Shown here one piece after another: positions 1-15,643 of a stretch of 16,329 nucleotides of DNA. The notes beneath the pieces are model-generated. The model made no database searches, was not told the DNA's origin, and saw nothing but the letters and a program-made list of their open reading frames with translations. The stretch spans positions 1-16,329 of the forward strand of contig NZ_JAGLEJ010000025.1 of NCBI RefSeq assembly GCF_023145115.1, written 5' to 3'. Numbering within the stretch: position 1 is the stretch's first letter; the number at the start of each line of letters is the position of its first letter. This stretch comes from Algiphilus sp. (lineage in GTDB: Bacteria; Pseudomonadota; Gammaproteobacteria; Nevskiales; Nevskiaceae). A program made the translations under genes and the position numbers.

Positions 1-281
<281 letters not shown>

Positions 282-329
282 GTCGTTGCTTCCTGAGACT
301 GATAGTGAGTGCGGACAGCGCGGCGACGC

Positions 330-2432
<2,103 letters not shown>

Positions 2433-2477
2433 GGCGGATTCCTCGGTTCGGGCTTCTGCGGTCGATCGGTTCCGCTG

Positions 2478-2948
2478 CTACCAGCGGAAATGCGAAAAGG
2501 CCTTGTTGGCCTCCGCCATGCGGTGGGTGTCCTCGCGCTTCTTGACGGCGGCGCCGCGGCTCTCGGCCGCGTCCATCAGCTCGCCGGCCAGGCGCTGGGA
2601 CATGCCCTGCTCGCCGCGGGCGCGGGTGGCGTCGATGATCCAGCGCATCGCCAGGGTGTTGCGGCGCACCGCACGCACCTCGACGGGGACCTGATAGGTG
2701 GCACCGCCGACGCGGCGCGACTTGACCTCGACGGTCGGGCGCACGTTGTCGAGCGCCTGCTCCAGCACCGGCAGCGGCTCGTCCGTGCCCTGCTTGCTGG
2801 AAACGATGTCGAGAGCCCCGTAGACGATCTTCTCGGCCACGGAGCGCTTGCCGGCGATCATCATCATGTTGATGAACTTGGCCAGCAGTTCGGAATGGAA
2901 CTTGGGGTCCGGGAGGACCTTGCGGACTTCGGCGCGACGACGACGCAT
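2478..2948 (-). CDS. rpsG: 30S ribosomal protein S7
   Basis: S7 is a primary 16S rRNA binder that nucleates assembly of the 30S head and lines the E/P-site mRNA exit. The protein has 156 residues, normal for the family. It begins MRRRRAEVRKVLPDPKFHS and ends AFSHFRW. The basic N-terminal arm and helical body with the segments INMMMIAGKRSVAEKI and VGGATYQVPVEV are as expected. The ATG at 2946-2948 is preferred over an upstream in-frame extension because that extension would overlap rpsL in another frame and because a GGAGGGG Shine-Dalgarno sits directly before this ATG. The rpsL stop lies only 11 bases upstream, and the ribosome-binding site touches that stop, so translation is probably coupled. 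In E. coli S7 represses the str operon through a longer rpsL-rpsG spacer that is absent here. Confidence 0.98.
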   Translation of the reverse strand: MRRRRAEVRKVLPDPKFHSELLAKFINMMMIAGKRSVAEKIVYGALDIVSSKQGTDEPLPVLEQALDNVRPTVEVKSRRVGGATYQVPVEVRAVRRNTLAMRWIIDATRARGEQGMSQRLAGELMDAAESRGAAVKKREDTHRMAEANKAFSHFRW

Positions 2949-2959
2949 GGCGACCCCTC

Positions 2960-3337
2960 CTAGCTGCTCTTGGGGCGCTTGGCGCCGTACTTGGAACGAC
3001 CCTGGCGACGCTTGTCGATGCCGGCGCAGTCGAGCGCGCCGCGCACGGTGTGGTAGCGCACACCCGGAAGGTCCTTGACGCGGCCACCGCGGATGAGCAC
3101 GACCGAGTGCTCCTGCAGGTTGTGGCCTTCGCCGCCGATGTAGGAAATCACCTCGTAGCCATTGGTCAGGCGCACCTTGCACACCTTCCGCATGGCCGAG
3201 TTCGGCTTCTTCGGGGTGGTGGTATAGACACGGGTGCACACGCCACGCCGCTGGGGGCTCTTCTCGAGGGCGGGCACCTTCGACGGAACGGCTCGGGTCG
3301 AGCGACCCTTGCGCACTAACTGATTGATCGTTGGCAC
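2960..3337 (-). CDS. rpsL: 30S ribosomal protein S12
   Basis: S12 sits at the decoding centre of the 30S subunit and controls accuracy; it is the classical streptomycin-resistance locus. The protein has 125 residues (E. coli: 124). Conserved blocks are visible: QRRGVCTRVYTTTPKKPNSA, SYIGGEGHNLQEHSV and GGRVKDLPGVRYHTVRGALD. Lysines in TTPKKPNS and GRVKDLPG, where resistance substitutions usually fall, are the wild-type residues. The start is GTG at 3335-3337 (protein MPTINQLVRK); no ATG is available nearby, and a GGAAG Shine-Dalgarno lies eight bases upstream at 3346-3350. It is the first gene of the str operon, with its own promoter at 3409-3437 and a terminator-like hairpin in its leader. 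The stop TAG is 11 bases before rpsG. Confidence 0.98.
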   Translation of the reverse strand: MPTINQLVRKGRSTRAVPSKVPALEKSPQRRGVCTRVYTTTPKKPNSAMRKVCKVRLTNGYEVISYIGGEGHNLQEHSVVLIRGGRVKDLPGVRYHTVRGALDCAGIDKRRQGRSKYGAKRPKSS

Positions 3338-3357
3338 GATGGTGACTTCCGACTTAT

Positions 3358-3396
3358 GAAAGAAATGACGGGCCGGCGGTGTTGGCCGGCCCGTCA
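3358..3396 (-). terminator. Terminator-like hairpin in rpsL leader (possible attenuator)
   Basis: On the minus strand a perfect 12-bp stem (arms 3385-3396 and 3366-3377, loop of 7) is followed directly by TTTCTTTC at 3358-3365. This has the form of an intrinsic terminator. It lies downstream of the predicted str promoter start (about 3402-3404) and 28 to 58 bases upstream of the rpsL start codon. Str transcripts must therefore read through it, so it may be an attenuator. It could equally serve to stop residual transcription from rpoC. A putative attenuator in the rpsL leader has been described by bioinformatics in Pseudomonas; whether this is related is my inference. Confidence 0.7.
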
Positions 3397-3408
3397 GGAA
3401 GGGCGCGC

Positions 3409-3437
3409 AATATAGAGGCCCTCGGCGGGCCTGTCAA
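3409..3437 (-). promoter_or_regulatory. Sigma-70 promoter of the str operon (rpsL-rpsG-fusA-tuf)
   Basis: Reading the minus strand, the -35 box TTGACA (3432-3437, exact consensus) and the -10 box TATATT (3409-3414, five of six) are separated by 17 bases, the optimal spacing. The start would be near 3402-3404, giving a leader of about 65 bases before the rpsL GTG. It is the best promoter match I found in the window and lies in the rpoC-rpsL spacer, where a separate str promoter is expected. The -10 is followed by a GC-rich run (GCGCGCCC), resembling the discriminator of stringently controlled promoters; that regulatory reading is inference. Confidence 0.85.
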
Positions 3438-3444
3438 CCGGCGA

Positions 3445-3476
3445 ACGCCGCCACGGCGCGCTTTCCGTGGCGGCGT
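3445..3476 (-). other. 12-bp perfect stem-loop after rpoC
   Basis: Arms 3445-3456 and 3465-3476 are perfect reverse complements (12 bp, loop of 8). In the minus-strand transcript the hairpin forms 10 bases after the rpoC stop and just before the -35 box of the str promoter. There is no U-run after it, so it is not a canonical intrinsic terminator. It may stabilise the rpoBC mRNA 3' end or mark a Rho-dependent end. Confidence 0.6.
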
Positions 3477-3486
3477 CCGGGCAGGG

Positions 3487-7737
<4,251 letters not shown>

Positions 7738-7798
7738 CACGAAACTCCGAAATGGGCTACGACGGCGGTGACGGAAGCACCGCACCGGGGATCAGCGC

Positions 7799-7820
7799 TC
7801 CCGGGGGCGGAGCCCCGGGA
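7799..7820. other. GC-rich palindromic stem-loop between rpoB and rpoC
   Basis: A perfect 8-bp inverted repeat (TCCCGGGG, six-base loop, CCCCGGGA) lies 16 bases after the rpoB stop, within the 99-base rpoB-rpoC spacer. No U-run follows on the minus strand, so termination is not expected. It may be an mRNA-stabilising hairpin or a copy of a short dispersed GC-rich palindrome; the window alone cannot tell. Confidence 0.5.
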
Positions 7821-7836
7821 CGCGTGACGTCGCGCC

Positions 7837-11991
<4,155 letters not shown>

Positions 11992-12442
11992 GAGTTATAC
12001 CTGCTGCTGCGTGATCACGGCCTGCCGCACGCCGGGGGTCCCGGCGCGCGACGGGGCTCGGGCCTGCCGGCGCACGATGGCGCGACGGCAGGCCCCAGAC
12101 CCGTTCGACGGACAAGCAAAAGCAGCCGGGCGCGAAGCGCACCCGGCTGACGGGATTCGGATTGAAGCTCGAATCAACAAATGCGTACGGTCACCTGCAA
12201 TGCCCTGCCGCGCGGCCGCGCGACCGGAACGACTTGCCGGGGACGCGGCAAGGCCGCGCCCTGTCGCGAACCTCCGGAACCGCCACCGACCATGACGCCG
12301 TGCACGCGCCGCCGAGGACCGCCCGTGTCCTGGGACACCGGAACGCTGCATCGGTTGCACGCACGACGATCGGAATGGGGCAATTCGGCTCCTGGAGCAT
12401 GTGCGCCGCCCGCCGGAGAGCCGGCGGACGGCGGCTCGCTTC
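11992..12442 (-). other. Structured rplL-rpoB spacer without genes
   Basis: This 451-base gap holds no credible gene on either strand; short open frames here have no recognisable sequence. In the minus-strand transcript it contains, in order: a hairpin right after the rplL stop (arms 12421-12427 and 12410-12416, extendable with GCCGCC pairing), a 7-bp hairpin (12246-12252 with 12233-12239), an intrinsic terminator (12113-12149), a 10-bp hairpin (12086-12095 with 12060-12069), and a 7-bp hairpin (12040-12046 with 12030-12036). E. coli has an attenuator and an RNase III processing stem in the same gap. I see no convincing rpoB promoter. Confidence 0.75.
12113..12149 (-). terminator. Intrinsic terminator / attenuator upstream of rpoB
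   Basis: On the minus strand CAGCCGGG (12142-12149) pairs perfectly with CCCGGCTG (12123-12130). The inner part can pair further around a TTC loop. CTTTTGCTTG follows at 12113-12122. This is a good rho-independent terminator, 294 bases after the rplL stop and about 122 bases before the rpoB start. Because rpoB has no obvious promoter after it, partial read-through is expected, as for the known E. coli rplL-rpoB attenuator. It would make ribosomal protein mRNA more abundant than rpoBC mRNA. Confidence 0.8.
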
Positions 12443-12832
12443 TTACTTGATCTCGACGGTAGCGCCGGCTTCCTCGAGCTTCTTCTTCATCGCTTCGGCG
12501 TCGTCCTTGGAGACGTCTTCCTTCAGCTCCTTCGGCGCCCCCTCGACCAGGTCCTTGGCTTCCTTCAGACCCAGGCCGGTGACCTCGCGGACGGCCTTGA
12601 TGACGCCGACCTTGTTCTCGCCGAAGGAGGCGAGGACGACCGTGAACTCGGTCTTCTCCTCGGCTGCCTCGCCGCCGCCGGCATCACCGCCGGCCGCTGC
12701 GGCACCGGCGACGGCCACGGGGGCCGCGGCGGTGACGCCGAACTTCTCTTCCATTGCCTTGACGAGCTCGACGATGTCCATGACGGACTTCTCGGCGATG
12801 GCGTCGATGATTTCTTCGTTGGACAGTGCCAT
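12443..12832 (-). CDS. rplL: 50S ribosomal protein L7/L12
   Basis: L7/L12 forms the flexible multi-copy stalk of the 50S subunit that recruits EF-Tu, EF-G and other GTPases and stimulates GTP hydrolysis. The protein has 129 residues (E. coli: 121). Residues 1-33 are the dimerisation domain (MALSNEEIIDAIAEKSVMDI). An Ala/Gly-rich hinge spans about 34-60 and is somewhat longer than in E. coli. The C-terminal domain starts at KTEFTVVL and contains the factor-binding helices (NKVGVIKAVREVTGLGLKEA). The ATG at 12830-12832 has GAGG nine bases upstream. It follows rplJ by 79 bases with no terminator, consistent with translation of both from the L10 operon mRNA and with a need for several L12 copies per L10. 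Confidence 0.98.
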   Translation of the reverse strand: MALSNEEIIDAIAEKSVMDIVELVKAMEEKFGVTAAAPVAVAGAAAAGGDAGGGEAAEEKTEFTVVLASFGENKVGVIKAVREVTGLGLKEAKDLVEGAPKELKEDVSKDDAEAMKKKLEEAGATVEIK

Positions 12833-12911
12833 GGTTGGTTACCTCGATTGAATGTGTGGTAAAGCCGATCGATTGCTACTGAAACTGCAGCGGAAAGCGC
12901 GAAGCACCCGG

Positions 12912-13439
12912 TCAGGCGGCCTTCTTGGCCTCGCCGACCGCCGACAACGTGCGCACGAACTTGGCCGTGGGCTCGTTGAGGAGGCGGACGAAGTTCCCGA
13001 TGGGCGCCTTGAGAGTGCCCATGAACATCGCCAGTGCCTCTTCGCGGTTGGGCAGCGACGCCAGTCGTTCGATGTCGGAGGGGCCGTAGGCGACACCGCC
13101 CATGGCAACCGACTTCACGACCAGCTTCGGATGCTTCTTGGCGAAGTCCTTGATGACGCGCCCGACCGAGGACGGATCCTCGAGCGCGAAACCCAGCATG
13201 ATCGGGCCCACGAGCGACGGCGTCAGACACTCGAACTGCGTGCCTTCCACCGCGCGCTTGGCCAGCGAGTTCTTGACGACGTGCAGATAGATCTGACCCT
13301 CGCGGGCCTTCGCTCTCAGCACGTCGAGCTGGCCAGCGGTGAGACCGATGTACTCGGCCGCGACCGCCGCGTGCGCCTGCTGCGCGACTTCGTTGACTTC
13401 CGCTACCAGGGCTTGCTTCTGATGCAGACGTAATGCCAT
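12912..13439 (-). CDS. rplJ: 50S ribosomal protein L10
   Basis: L10 anchors the L7/L12 dimers to 23S rRNA at the base of the stalk and represses its own mRNA. The protein has 175 residues (E. coli: 165). The N-terminal RNA-binding domain begins MALRLHQKQALVAEVNEVAQ and includes GLTAGQLDVLRAKAREGQ and VVKNSLAKRAVEGT. The C-terminal helix that holds L12 ends LLNEPTAKFVRTLSAVGEAK. The ATG at 13437-13439 has an AGGAG Shine-Dalgarno ten bases upstream (13450-13454). A 225-base leader separates it from rplA and carries a recognisable L10 target at 13528-13606, so autoregulation of rplJL is well supported. No rplJ promoter could be identified. Confidence 0.98.
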   Translation of the reverse strand: MALRLHQKQALVAEVNEVAQQAHAAVAAEYIGLTAGQLDVLRAKAREGQIYLHVVKNSLAKRAVEGTQFECLTPSLVGPIMLGFALEDPSSVGRVIKDFAKKHPKLVVKSVAMGGVAYGPSDIERLASLPNREEALAMFMGTLKAPIGNFVRLLNEPTAKFVRTLSAVGEAKKAA

Positions 13440-13470
13440 TTACTCAATGCTCCTGGTGGCACAACAACAT

Positions 13471-13496
13471 GGAAACCGGCATACCGCCCGGCTTCC
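13471..13496 (-). other. Stem-loop just upstream of rplJ ribosome-binding site
   Basis: In the minus-strand transcript GGAAGCCGG (13488-13496) pairs with CCGGTTTCC (13471-13479): nine pairs with one G-U, loop of eight. A second hairpin just before it, CACCCC-GCGA-GGGGTG (13509-13524), has a GNRA tetraloop. Both lie between the L10 target and the rplJ Shine-Dalgarno, where the leader fold would couple L10 binding to translation. The coupling is inferred. Confidence 0.5.
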
Positions 13497-13527
13497 CCCT
13501 GTACGGCGCACCCCTCGCGGGGTGATT

Positions 13528-13606
13528 CACCATCTGCGCAGGCCGCCTTCCGGCATTTAATCCGTCACGGGTCATCCCGCTCGGGCACCTACGGTCTTGG
13601 ACGGTG
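13528..13606 (-). promoter_or_regulatory. L10 leader: autoregulatory binding site of L10(L12)4
   Basis: The minus-strand RNA contains CACCGTCCAAGACCGTAGG (13588-13606) and CCTGCGCAGATGGTG (13528-13542). These pair as an outer helix CACCGTC/GATGGTG with one G-U pair and an inner helix CGTAGG/CCTGCG. The two helices are separated by unpaired CAAGAC on one side and CA on the other, a kink-turn-like junction. The layout matches, from memory, the E. coli rplJ leader (CCGTCCAAGACCGCAGG ... CCTGCGTAGACGGTG), known as the L10 leader family, where L10 bound to L12 dimers blocks rplJ translation. Position directly upstream of rplJ supports the call. Confidence 0.82.
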
Positions 13607-13635
13607 CGGCTTTCGCCACACAGTCAAGATTGGGT

Positions 13636-13658
13636 CGGGTCCGGCGACGCCGGACCCG
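13636..13658 (-). other. 10-bp stem-loop after rplA
   Basis: CGGGTCCGGC (13649-13658 side) and GCCGGACCCG form a perfect 10-bp stem with a three-base GTC loop, six bases after the rplA stop. What follows (ACCCAATCTTG) is not a U-run, so it is not a standard terminator. It may protect or delimit the rplKA message, or permit partial Rho-dependent ending before the L10 operon. Confidence 0.5.
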
Positions 13659-13664
13659 CGAAAC

Positions 13665-14360
13665 TCATTCCGGCAGGCTCGACAGCTCGACCGGCACGCC
13701 CGGCCCCATCGTGGTCGACAGCGTCACCTTGCGGATGTACGAGCCCTTCGACGTGGTCGGCTTGGCCTTGCGGATATCGCGCAGCACCGCCGTGATGTTG
13801 TCGCGCAGCTGGTCGGCCGAGAAATCGGCGGCACCGACGGCACAGTGGATCACGCCACCCTTGTCGGTGCGGAACTTCGCCATGCCGGCCTTGGCGTTGC
13901 TGACGGCGGTTGCCACGTCCGGGGTCACGGTGCCGGTCTTCGGGTTCGGCATCAGGCCGCGCGGGCCCAGCAGCTGACCGAGCGCACCCACCACGCGCAT
14001 GGCCGCCGGCTCGGCGATCACCACCTGGTAGTCGAGCTCGCCGCCCTTCATGCGCTCGGCCAGCTCCTCCATGCCGACCGCATCGGCGCCGGCGCTCTCG
14101 GCCTCCTCGGCCTTGGCGCCCTGCGCGAACACCGCCACGCGGACCGTCTTGCCGGAACCGTGCGGCAGCACGGTGGATCCGCGTACGTTCTGATCAGACT
14201 TGCGCGGGTCGACACCCAGATTGATCGACAGATCGACCGACTCGCGGAACTTCGCGGTGGCGATATCGCCCAGCAGGGCGAGCGCCTCATCCAGCGGATA
14301 GATCTTGCCGTGCTCGACCTTCTCGGCGAAGGCCTTCTTGCGCTTGCTCACGTGTGCCAT
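13665..14360 (-). CDS. rplA: 50S ribosomal protein L1
   Basis: L1 forms the mobile L1 stalk that guides deacylated tRNA out of the E site; in E. coli it also represses the rplKA mRNA. The protein has 231 residues, close to the E. coli 234. It begins MAHVSKRKKAFAEKVEHGK. Conserved segments include SIDLSINLGVD-type RNA-binding sequence (SVDLSINLGVDPRKSDQNVR), GLMPNPKTGTVTPDV and the C-terminal STTMGPGVPVEL. The ATG at 14358-14360 is only two bases after the rplK stop, and a GAGGGGG Shine-Dalgarno is embedded in the end of rplK, indicating translational coupling. The stop is TGA. Confidence 0.98.
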   Translation of the reverse strand: MAHVSKRKKAFAEKVEHGKIYPLDEALALLGDIATAKFRESVDLSINLGVDPRKSDQNVRGSTVLPHGSGKTVRVAVFAQGAKAEEAESAGADAVGMEELAERMKGGELDYQVVIAEPAAMRVVGALGQLLGPRGLMPNPKTGTVTPDVATAVSNAKAGMAKFRTDKGGVIHCAVGAADFSADQLRDNITAVLRDIRKAKPTTSKGSYIRKVTLSTTMGPGVPVELSSLPE

Positions 14361-14362
14361 GT

Positions 14363-14794
14363 TCAGACCCCCTCGACTTCGACGCCCATGGAACGGGCGG
14401 AGCCGGCGATGGTGCGCACGGCCGCGTCCATGTCACCGGCATTCAGATCCGGCCACTTGGTCTTGGCGATCTCCTCGAGCTGCTCGCGGGAGATGCTGCC
14501 GACCTTCTTGGTGTTGGGCGTGCCGCTGCCCGACTTGAGGTTGAGCGCCTTCTTGATGAGCACGCCGGCGGGCGGCGTCTTGGTGATGAAGGTGAAGGAA
14601 CGGTCGGTATAGACCGTGATCACCACCGGGGTCGGCAGGCCGGCCTCGAGGTTCTGCGTCTCGGCGTTGAACGCCTTGCAGAACTCCATGATGTTGACGC
14701 CCTGCTGGCCCAGCGCCGGGCCCACGGGCGGGGACGGGTTGGCCTTGCCTGCAGGGATCTGCAGCTTGATGTAGCCCTTGACTTTCTTTGCCAT
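14363..14794 (-). CDS. rplK: 50S ribosomal protein L11
   Basis: L11 binds the GTPase-associated region of 23S rRNA at the stalk base and is needed for RelA-dependent stringent signalling and thiostrepton sensitivity. The protein has 143 residues (E. coli: 142). The N-terminal domain reads MAKKVKGYIKLQIPAGKANP and SPPVGPALGQQGVNIMEFCK, with the proline pair typical of the thiostrepton-binding interface. The C-terminal RNA-binding domain ends AGSARSMGVEVEGV. The ATG at 14792-14794 is preceded by AGGAAGAAGGA. It overlaps nothing and lies two bases from rplA. Upstream is a 311-base spacer with repeats and no clear promoter, so rplK may depend on transcription from the tRNA-Trp-secE promoter. Confidence 0.98.
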   Translation of the reverse strand: MAKKVKGYIKLQIPAGKANPSPPVGPALGQQGVNIMEFCKAFNAETQNLEAGLPTPVVITVYTDRSFTFITKTPPAGVLIKKALNLKSGSGTPNTKKVGSISREQLEEIAKTKWPDLNAGDMDAAVRTIAGSARSMGVEVEGV

Positions 14795-14880
14795 CGGTCC
14801 TTCTTCCTGAAATGGGTGCTAGCGCCTTGCGGCTCCCCTGGGTTTCGGCGCCTCGTCTCTGGAACGAGGCCCTGCTTCTT

Positions 14881-14975
14881 CAATCACCGTCCTGCCTGCA
14901 ACCGTCCGTGGTGCGGGGTACTGCCCGGCCATCCATGGCCGGGCGTTCGCCCGTTTGCGGCTGCCACCGGCAGCC
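14881..14975. repeat. Intergenic repeat, copy A
   Basis: This copy aligns with 15000-15095: by eye 12 mismatches and one single-base insertion over about 96 positions. It contains the stem-loop CCCGGCCATCCATGGCCGGG (14924-14943) and a 7-bp stem-loop GGCTGCC-ACC-GGCAGCC (14959-14975). The right arm of the second can instead pair with bases further right (14969-14977 with 14980-14988, 9 bp, loop of two). It looks like a REP/BIME-type palindromic repeat unit rather than coding sequence. Confidence 0.8.
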
Positions 14976-14999
14976 CGCTCGGGCTGCCCTCTGTCGCTT

Positions 15000-15095
15000 C
15001 AATCCATGTCCTGCTTGTAACCCTCCATGGTGCGTGGTTCCTGCCCGGCCATCCATGGCCGGGCGTTCACCCATTTACGGCTGCCACCGGCAGCC
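15000..15095. repeat. Intergenic repeat, copy B
   Basis: This is the second copy of the repeat at 14881-14975, offset by 119 to 120 bases in the same orientation. The central palindrome CCCGGCCATCCATGGCCGGG (15044-15063) is identical in both. Its outer end differs: here the terminal stem extends to 16 perfect base pairs (15070-15085 with 15089-15104) next to the nusG stop codon. Confidence 0.8.
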
Positions 15096-15104
15096 GTAAA
15101 TGGG
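15070..15104 (-). other. 16-bp perfect stem-loop adjoining nusG stop
   Basis: Arms 15070-15085 and 15089-15104 are exact reverse complements with a three-base loop. The structure starts one base after the nusG TGA. The following transcript bases (TGAACGCC) are not U-rich, so intrinsic termination is not predicted. A role in protecting the secE-nusG mRNA 3' end, or as an RNase III site, is possible. It overlaps the outer end of repeat copy B. Confidence 0.7.
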
Positions 15105-15105
15105 C

Positions 15106-15639
15106 TCACCCCTTCTCGACCTGCGAGAACTCGAGCTCGACCGGGGTCGAGCGGCCAAAGATCAGCACCGCCACGCGCAGGCGGCTCTTCTCGTAGTTGA
15201 CTTCCTCGACGACGCCGTTGAAGTCCGCGAACGGGCCGTCGATGACGCGCACCGTCTCGCCGGGCTCGAACAGCGTCTTCGGGCGCGGCTTCTCGACCGA
15301 TTCCTCGACGCGGTTGAGGATGGTGTCGGCTTCCTTGTCCGAGATCGGCGCCGGCCGGTCGGGCGTGCCGCCGATGAAGCCGAGCACCTTGGGCGTCGAC
15401 TTGACCAGATGCCAGGCTTCCTCGTTCATGTCGATCTGCACGAGCACATAGCCCGGGAAGAACTTGCGCTCGGTCGTCCGCTTGACGCCGTCGCGCATCT
15501 CCACGACCTCCTCGGTGGGCACGAGGATGTCGCCGAAGCGCTCCTGCAAGCCCTCCCGCTTGATGCGGTCGAAGAGCGCACGCTTGACGTGATTCTCGTA
15601 CTGCGAGTACGCGTGGACGACATACCACTTCATGGCCAT
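15106..15639 (-). CDS. nusG: Transcription termination/antitermination factor NusG
   Basis: NusG binds the RNA polymerase clamp, suppresses pausing, and links polymerase to Rho or to ribosomal S10. The protein has 177 residues (E. coli: 181). The NGN domain spans about residues 3-115, starting KWYVVHAYSQYENHVKRAL and including FFPGYVLVQIDMN. The KOW domain occupies the C-terminus (GETVRVIDGPFADFNGVVEEV, shown here in part as RVIDGPFADFNGVV). The ATG at 15637-15639 (MAMKWYVV) is preferred over Met3 because GGGG lies eight bases upstream, inside the end of secE. The gap to secE is four bases, indicating coupled translation. The stop TGA is followed at once by a 16-bp hairpin. Confidence 0.97.
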   Translation of the reverse strand: MAMKWYVVHAYSQYENHVKRALFDRIKREGLQERFGDILVPTEEVVEMRDGVKRTTERKFFPGYVLVQIDMNEEAWHLVKSTPKVLGFIGGTPDRPAPISDKEADTILNRVEESVEKPRPKTLFEPGETVRVIDGPFADFNGVVEEVNYEKSRLRVAVLIFGRSTPVELEFSQVEKG

Positions 15640-15643
15640 CGTG

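Larger units (their letters stand above)
14795..15105 (-). other. nusG-rplK spacer filled with repeats and stem-loops
   Basis: No gene is supported in these 311 bases. From the nusG side the transcript holds a 16-bp hairpin (15070-15104), then two tandem copies of a roughly 95-bp repeat, then a 7-bp hairpin (14864-14870 with 14850-14856), a GCGCC/GGCGC pairing (14847-14851 with 14822-14826), and the rplK ribosome-binding site. In E. coli L1 binds the leader just upstream of rplK; the last two structures are in the right place for that, but I could not match the L1 target motif with confidence. No sigma-70 promoter is evident. Confidence 0.7.

Noticed and set aside
12165..12200. TTGCAG ... TTGATT as a possible rpoB promoter
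   Set aside because: The -10 match is poor, and the terminator at 12113-12149 would stop such a transcript before rpoB.
12209..12222. 14-base perfect palindrome CGCGCGGCCGCGCG
   Set aside because: Low-complexity CG sequence in a GC-rich genome; loopless and without context suggesting an operator.
13605..13627. TTGACT (13622-13627) as -35 of an rplJ promoter
   Set aside because: At 16-18 bases spacing there is no acceptable -10 sequence, and the region falls into the L10 leader structure.
14880..15074. Small minus-strand open frame in the nusG-rplK spacer with the internal repeat GERPAMDGRA
   Set aside because: The peptide repeat is a direct consequence of the two DNA repeat copies; there is no supported ribosome-binding site or family, so it is treated as repeat DNA.
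14881..15095. CRISPR-like repeat pair
   Set aside because: Only two imperfect ~95-bp copies with internal palindromes and no short direct repeats with unique spacers of equal length.
15631..15633. Alternative nusG start at Met3
   Set aside because: The first ATG (15637-15639) has better spacing to GGGG in the secE end; the difference is only two residues.
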